NCBI GenBank assembly: GCA_039096225.1
Contig: JBBPEB010000002.1
Coordinates: 620,001 to 684,000 of the forward strand
Direction: 5' to 3'
DNA from: Blastocystis sp. Blastoise
Lineage: Eukaryota; Sar; Bigyra; Opalinata; Blastocystidae
DNA: 64,000 nucleotides
Positions 57,732 through 64,000 of this stretch are shown piece after piece; within the stretch, counting starts at the first letter, position 1, and each line of letters opens with the position of its first letter. Below the pieces are notes generated by a model that searched no databases, was not told the origin of the DNA, and saw only the letters and a list, made by a program, of their open reading frames with translations. Made by a program: the position numbers and the translations under genes.

Positions 57732-58585
57732 TATTAAATAAAAATATGAAACATAGATGACATTTAGGTTGTATTGTTTGCAAATATTTTTTAAATTTTA
57801 TTCTATGTTGAATATTGACAGGGATCTAATGATCATAAAATTGTGTGTCAAACACTAAAATTTTTAGAAACAAATATTTCTTTATTAAAAAGTATATGAC
57901 AAATATAAAACATATTTATAACGGATATAGAGTTAAATAAATGCATTAAAGCTCAAATAAGTTTATTTAAAAGGAATGTGTTGGATATCAGTTTGTCTTT
58001 TGTTGTTATTTAAAAGAGTTATTGCTGTTTCAGAGTAGTCAAGGTCATTATCATGACAACTTAAAACAACTTTAGAGTTTATAGTTAGTGATCTGTGTAT
58101 TAATATGCTGTTAAGTTCTTAATATAAACAAATTTACCTGTCAAAACTATTTATAAGACTAACCCGTAAATATTTATTTTTTTTTTTTTTTAAATAAATA
58201 TAAACAATGTGAGTGGATATGATAAAAACAAGAAAACAATAATAATGTAAAATGATAACTGTGTGTTTTAAAAAAAAAAGAATATTGGATAAAATAAAAA
58301 TAATCCAATAATTTTGGCTAAAATTTTGTGTGAAAATATTTTTTTACTCTTTTTAGCCAGAAATTCTGAATTCTTGAAAAATATTTTAATGGCCATTTTC
58401 TAAATTGTATTCCGATTTTTATGATGTTATTTTTACTTTATAAAAGTTAATAACAAAGCTATAAATAGTAAAAGTGTATGAGACACCGTACTTTTGGGCT
58501 GCTAAATTAAGGATATTAATTTTTCTATAACACTAGTCTATGATCTATTTAATAATAATAATAATTTCTCAAGATATGGTATAGA
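57732..58585. other. AT-rich spacer, nothing recognised
   Basis: No gene, repeat array or strong structure seen apart from T-runs near 58,180. Confidence 0.5.
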
Positions 58586-59944
58586 ATGGAAAGAAACGAA
58601 ATTAATGCAAATACTAGTGATGATGCTTTAGATAGTACAAACTTAAATAATGCTGATAACTCTGAAAAAGAGTTTGCTGAAGAAGATACAATTGTAAATG
58701 ATGAAGAAGAATATCAAGAAAGGAAGCAAACTAGACACCAACGATCTATCAAATATTTTACGCAAATACATATGATTGTAGTGAATCTCTTATTAATTAT
58801 AATAACTTTGAAAATTTGTCTATGGAGGATAAATTTAAGTCAATTCAATTGAAAGGTGAGCCTCACTTCTTATTCTTCTTCACGAGCATCAATTGAAACT
58901 TTTCAATATTGAAACTCAGTGAGAAGCTAATATTTTTGGATGGAACATTCTTCTACTACTCGAATTTTGTTTCAATTGTTGCATGTACAGTAAACCTTGA
59001 TCGAAAAGTAGTTCCACTTGCTTTTGGCATATATGAAGGTGAAAATTAAGCTACATGAACTTCCTTTTAAACACATTTTAAGCAATCATTGGGTACTAGT
59101 AATCTACAGAATGAAGAGTTTACTTTCTTTAATGATAGACAAAAATGTTTAATCAATACTGTTTCTTCTCTATTCCCATTATCATCACATTTATTCTGCC
59201 CATTTCATTTGATTCAGAACTTAAAGAAATTTAGAGATAATTCATATTTGTTAATTAAAGACATGTGCTTAGCTTCAAATATTGATGAGTATAATGCAAT
59301 ATTTTTAGAATTGATAAAAAACTTGTCAGGACTATCTTGCAAGTCTACCAAAAGAAGTATATTGTGTGTTTGCTAATACTTCAATAAGAAGATATGGGTA
59401 TATTGCCAGCTTCACGATAGACTCCTTAAATAATGTACTAAAGGAATTTAGAAAATCTAATATTATTGATTTTATTTTTTCTTTCTATTCTTACTCTGTT
59501 GAGAAACAGCAACAATTTCGATTGTCTTTAAATTATGGTGGAACAATGATTTCCTTCTATCAATCCTTTATGATTCCATTAAGAATTCTATCCTTAACGA
59601 TGTAGGAAAAACATTAGTAAAAGCAAAAGTTATTAACTGGAATAATGGTATAAAAATTGGTGATATTAGATATAATAACAGTTCGTATCATGTTAATTAT
59701 TTAGTAAACTTGTTCTTGTATGATTTATCAATACCTTAATGCACCATGTGAGCATGCTATTACACTATATATCCTATTAAAAACGAATAAAACCTCTTTT
59801 TCTCAGATAATACGGAAGAAATCTTTAAATGTATGTCTATTAGCAAGTTAATTAATCAATATATGAATTATAAATCTCAGTATATTTCATTAATATATTT
59901 TATATTATATGTACTATATTTTTCTCTATTACATTCTACCTTAT

Positions 59945-59977
<33 letters not shown>

Positions 59978-60178
59978 TATAGATATTTTTCTAAAGAAAA
60001 TCTACAATTCTATGAAGAAAATTATGTTCTTCATAAACCACTTTATCTTGTTTCGAATGTCGGTAGACAGGCCATTTATAGCTATGGATGTTTACTTGAA
60101 ATATTATCAAAATTAAAATCGTACTCAAAGAGAAAATTAGAAGTTATTGATAAGACATGGAAGATATTATAGCAAACT
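58586..60178 (+). pseudogene. MULE (Mutator-like) transposase, decayed
   Basis: Pieces in several frames give the MULE order: an acidic N-terminal region (58,586-58,852); LDGTFFYYSNF then PLAFGIYEGEN (about 58,935-59,050, first acidic block), with stops after EGEN; FFNDRQKCLINTVSSLFP and CPFHLIQNLKK (59,119-59,232, second block and C/H motif); YGYIASFTIDSLNNVLKEFR (about 59,390-59,450); and a SWIM-type CEHAI near 59,748. An AT-rich intron-like gap spans about 59,878-59,983 before a last open stretch to 60,172. Stops and frame changes show it is dead. Terminal repeats were not found. Confidence 0.75.
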
Positions 60179-61095
60179 TTCAGGAAATAACTACATTTGA
60201 AAAAGAAAAAATTCATGATACTGACACTAATCATACTAACAAATACTATAATTTTAGAACAAATAGAACTCCTTCATTGAAAAGAAAGGCTATCGAAAGT
60301 TCCATAAATTAAAAGCCGAATAGTATATCAAGAAATAGGGTTTTATTAGTAGCTAAAAGAAAACGGCAACATAAAGATAAATAAATATTAATACATTTAG
60401 TTTTATTCAATTAATATATGCATATTGTTATGTTCGTTTTTTAAAATTACGTGTTGTAAATTATTTATTTATTTTTCTGTTTATTTTATTATATGTCTAT
60501 TATCATTGAATAATTTATTATTGAATTGAGTTTGCTCCTACTTTTATTTATATCTGAAACTAATGGAACAAATATAATGAGAGCATAATATGAATTTTCT
60601 TATGATATCTAGAAAACAGCTATTGGAATTATGCAAAGACTTATGCCTTTTTATATTTACCATTGAATAAGCTGTTGATAAAAAATTTTCTTTATACATA
60701 AATAAGGTATTACTAACAAAATATATATTTATAGAAATCAGACTTCATTTTGCAAGAACTCACATTATTATTAAAGTTATCAATTTTGAATAAACAATAA
60801 GAATGTGGAACAGAGAAATAAGAAATTTAATATTTTAAAATTCTTTAGATAATCATAAATATAATTTTAATTGATTTAGATTAGATTAATATTATTATGA
60901 TTATGTATGCTACATTCTAACTTGATTCTATTTGTTTTATGTATCAATGTATACAAATTGAAATTCATTACTAAAATTTTAAAATATAACCCAACAAATT
61001 ATAACTGTTAAAAAGCAATAAATAGCATAGTAAAACATTTATTATGAAAGAAAGTGTGAAAAGATTCAAAACTGTCATATTAAAAATATAAATAC

Positions 61096-61222
61096 CAACT
61101 TAGAACATGCAGAGTATTAACTATCAACTTGGAATATGTAAAGTATTAACTGTCGACTTGGAACATGTAAAGTATTAACTGTTAAGTTAGAACATATAAA
61201 TATTAACGGCTAATTTAGAACT
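61096..61222. repeat. 29-bp tandem repeat, about 4.4 copies
   Basis: Units begin at 61,096, 61,125, 61,154, 61,183 and 61,211 (last partial, 28-bp step). They share an AACTTGGAACATGTAAAG-type core followed by TATTAACTG. Confidence 0.8.
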
Positions 61223-61246
61223 TTTAAAATATACAAATGTCAACTT

Positions 61247-61352
61247 GGCACCACTATTAGGCATTTTGACATTTTAAGAAAAATGATTGGATAAAAATGT
61301 GAATTCTGCCAATCATTTATTCTAAAAGGTCAAAAGTGCCTAATAGTGCACT
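61247..61352. mobile_element. MITE-like imperfect hairpin
   Basis: Two arms of about 43 bp (GGCACCACTATTAGGCATTT... and ...GTGCCTAATAGTGCAC) with few mismatches around an 18-nt loop. This is the form of a small inverted-repeat element. It directly follows the tandem repeat. Confidence 0.55.
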
Positions 61353-62265
61353 TTTAAAAATACAAATATAAACTTGTAGACTGACTACATAAATTCTTAA
61401 CTATTGGGAAATTACCCATATTCTTGATTTCTTTTTTCTAATATTGACAAAAGAAATAAAAAATATTTTATTGGTTATTAAGAAATTTGTGTTTTCAAAA
61501 TAACAATCGTTTGAGTCTTGAGAAAAATGTGGATATTTCTAACAATTTTGTTTAAAGTCTTGGATATTTTGGAAAAATTTCTAGTATTTTTTTGTATTTC
61601 TAACAATTCGATTTTTTGGGTAAGTTAAAATAATTATGTTTTTTGGGGTATTTCTAGCAATGACTCTAATAATATATATAAAAAAAGGTATTAAATATAC
61701 TGAAAGTCTTTATCAATTTTGTAATTTTATTTAACTGGACTGTGAATAGAATCCAATGGCTGTGTTTAAATATGAGATTATTTATATATATATATATATA
61801 CATTAAGTATGGAATAATTACTATAGATGGATTACATTTTATAATTCTCTCAATAATAGGTTCATTCAAATAAAAGATGATAATAATAATAATATATATT
61901 AACATATATAATACAGCTATTTTATAAATTTTAAGAGGTTTGAGATTTTTTTTAAACTTTTGAGGAAACTCCAGAGCTTTTCAAGAAAAATACTGTGTCT
62001 TTGTCGTAAAAATCCTGAGTATTTTGAGTAAAAATATAAAAACATTTACAGTCTTTTCAAAAACCTGTTTTTTTATAAAAACTCATCAATTTTTGAAAAA
62101 ACCACGTTTTTTTGGTGTTATTTTTGTTTTGTTTTTAAAGAATTCAATTGATTTAACCTCTTGCGGATAAAGATATTCACATCTTACGAACAAGACAGAT
62201 ATTGCCGTTCATGTTTGGCTTGGCATACAACGACTTAAAGTCCCATTCAGAATGACAAAAAAGTA

Positions 62266-63450
62266 GTATATGCACATTTTGGTATCTTCTGCTAGATTGA
62301 ATAGGGTAGTTAAAGCTATTAATGAATCAAATGAAGTAGGAGTGAATGGTTGTCCAAAACTACTAAATAAAAAACAAATTGATCAATTTGTGTTAGTTAA
62401 AAACAAAGATCTTGAAAATGAGCCACTAACAATACTTCAAGAGATCTCTGCAATGGTCAATATCATTAACAGTCATCAGCTCCCATTGGCCAAAAAAAGA
62501 AGACAGTTTCGCGAGCTAGTTTTAGCAATTATATCTATAGAAACGATCTTCGATTGAAATACGCTAATATTGTCAAGAAGGTTGATCCTGAACCTACTTA
62601 AAAAGAGATTCAGATGTTTTATGATAACCTAGAAAAGCTTTGAAAAATGAATTCCTACCCTCCTGAATTAATTTTTAACATGGATGAGTCGTGGTGTACA
62701 TATAATGTTAAGAATAGAAAATACAAAGTAATTGTCGAAAAAGAATCATATAGATATAAAAAAAAAGAGTGAAATTGAAGATCATGTTACTGTTGTTTGC
62801 TGTGTGTCAAATGCTGATGATTTTTCGATTCCCATGTTTATTGTACCTTTCAAAACATTGGATATCAAAAGTACGAAAGAATACAATTTATCAAGAATAA
62901 CTATAGCAAATTCAGAATCTTGTTGGATGACAAAAAGTACATTTCTTCAATGGATTGAGAGTATTTTTATAAAATTTGTCGATGAAAACCGAAATAATGA
63001 TCACTCAAGAAGAGCTCTTCTATTACTAGATGGTCATGAAAGTCTAAATATTGTTGAAGTTTGGAAGTTATTGAAAAAGAATAATATAGATTGTATTACA
63101 TTTCTTGCATATTCAATTCAGTTTTTACAACCACTTGACCATATTATATATTCTGATTTTAAATCGAATCTACATAAGGAATTCGCCTCTGGTAGCAAAT
63201 ATGTTTTTCTTCAAAGTTGTAGAAATTCAATTATAAAATCTATGAATGTATTTTATATTGAAAAAGCCTGGGAATAGTGTGAATTTTTTGGAAAACCGTT
63301 AAATGATATCTTGAATAAGTTTCCTGTTGATAGTCCAAAAAATAAAAATGTCAAAAGATTCTCAATCTCAAACAAAATTTGTAACTAGTGACGATGGTAT
63401 AACTCAATTAGAAGATGAACAACGAAAAATAACTAAACAATAATTTATTT
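62266..63450 (+). pseudogene. Pogo/Tigger-like DDE_1 transposase, decayed
   Basis: An N-terminal piece (62,270-62,557) has a degraded helix-turn-helix region. After stops, IFNMDESWCTYNVKNRKY near 62,670-62,720 carries the first Asp. The frame 62,732-63,277 has VTVVCCVSNADDFSIPMFI, LLLDGHESLNIVEVWKLLKKNNID (second Asp) and FLQPLDHIIYSDFK (QPLD block). The P-x-H-S/T-T/S-H before QPLD is altered to AYSIQF. Several stops and a frame change make it inactive. No terminal repeats were identified; the inverted A/B/C-type left end begins about 80 bp downstream. Confidence 0.7.
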
Positions 63451-63529
63451 TTTATTTTATTTGTTCCTATTCACTTTGTTTGTTATAAAATAATATTTGA
63501 AAAATTGAAAAAACACAAGAATTGATGGG

Positions 63530-63693
63530 TTTTTGAAAAGACTGTGGCCTGTATTTCATCCAAAAGTTAATTCTCTATAAGTTTAGAGGAATTGTGTCCA
63601 CAAAAGTATAGTATATAGTAGTCAATCAAATGGTTTTCCAAAAAACTGATCAATGCGAATTTTTGTTGCCTATTTGCTTTATAATAGTAATTA
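63530..63693 (-). mobile_element. Inverted left-end fragment of the A/B/C Helitron-like family
   Basis: On the minus strand this matches the first about 160 bp of element A with 80-85 percent identity by eye: ACTATTATAAAGCAAATAGG, then CATTTGATTG, CTACTATATACTATA and CTCCTCTAAACTTA. The initial TC is degraded and homology stops near 63,530, so it is a truncated old copy. Confidence 0.65.
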
Positions 63694-63754
63694 TTTCAAC
63701 TATTTTATATATTAAAAAGCTAAAAAAATATTTATTGATTTTAATTTTAAAAAA

Positions 63755-63828
63755 CTCTCCCAGACGGGATTGAACCGTCGACCTCCCGGTTAACAGCCGG
63801 ATGCTCTAACCAGCTGAGCTATGGAAGA
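63755..63828 (-). tRNA. trnN-GUU: tRNA-Asn (anticodon GTT)
   Basis: A complete cloverleaf: acceptor TCTTCCA/TGGGAGA (7 bp, one G-U), D arm GCTC/GAGC, anticodon arm TCCGG-CTGTTAA-CCGGG with anticodon GTT, T arm GACGG-TTCAATC-CCGTC and discriminator G. There is no intron. A run of six T follows the 3' end on the minus strand (63,749-63,754), a Pol III terminator. Confidence 0.95.
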
Positions 63829-64000
63829 TTATATCCTTTGGTTAATATCATCTATACTAAACATATCTTTATATACTTCTATTCTATTTTCTTATTGATT
63901 TGTGTTTATGATAATTATATTTTCTTTTTTTATAATAATAATTATTATTATTAGTCAAATTTACAAATTATATTTCTTAAAACATTTTAAACCATGCCTT
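63829..64000. other. AT-rich end of window, nothing recognised
   Basis: Low-complexity AT sequence upstream of the tRNA gene; no feature seen. Confidence 0.5.

Larger units (their letters stand above)
60180..62265. other. Non-coding spacer with tandem repeat and hairpin
   Basis: No gene seen. It holds the 29-bp tandem repeat and the MITE-like hairpin listed separately. Short poly-Ile/Tyr frames near 61,700-61,900 are low complexity. Confidence 0.55.

Overview
The window is very AT-rich eukaryotic nuclear DNA. It has short GT-AG introns (about 35-75 nt), abundant (TA)n and (TAA)n, one canonical nuclear-type tRNA-Asn, and transposons of eukaryotic type (Helitron, IS630/Tc1-mariner, MULE, pogo, Crypton-like). 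The host cannot be named from sequence alone. An AT-rich fungus (for example Glomeromycotina) or an amoeboid protist would fit.

Region 1 (1 to about 19,850): most of an integrated polinton-like virus or virophage, with its left end outside the window. Its coding frames are largely intact. It carries a packaging ATPase, two paralogous double-jelly-roll-type capsid proteins, two related virion proteins, an adenain-like protease beside a GG-rich putative core protein, a primase-SF3 helicase, two different tyrosine recombinases and several unknown proteins. Its control signals are unusually legible. Perfect heat-shock-element arrays, four of them exactly ten GAA/TTC units, sit in front of the replication and recombination genes. 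A GT-rich 12-mer follows almost every stop codon. A Pol III-type hairpin RNA gene (A box, B box, T7) lies between two genes. A GC-rich nested hairpin at 19,722-19,841 may mark the right end.

Region 2 (19,876-21,039): a zinc-knuckle protein of unknown function, followed by AT-rich DNA.

Region 3 (22,111-44,933): a nest of repeats. Three related Helitron-like elements (A 22,111-30,565; B 36,679-39,372; C 40,268-42,995) start with TC, end with a GC-rich hairpin plus CTAG, and sit between A and T. A paralogous empty site supports the end call for C. Each carries a tRNA-like cloverleaf near its 3' end. Element A also contains a micro-exon gene and an intact, spliced tyrosine-recombinase gene. The nest lies between the two nearly identical ends of a split mariner element (32,012-44,933). 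Segmental duplication links the flanks, and they hold more micro-exon remnants on the minus strand.

Region 4 (45,214-57,731): a large Helitron with TC start, hairpin-CTAG end and a Rep-helicase gene broken by two stop codons. Upstream of that gene and inside the same boundaries is a complete-looking micro-exon gene: 20 exons, all introns in phase 1, nine exons of exactly 30 nt coding variants of one decapeptide.

Region 5 (58,586-63,828): decayed MULE and pogo-like transposases, a 29-bp tandem repeat, a MITE-like hairpin, an inverted left-end fragment of the A/B/C family, and the tRNA-Asn gene.

All splice models were read by eye from splice signals and frame continuity. No similarity search or RNA evidence was available.
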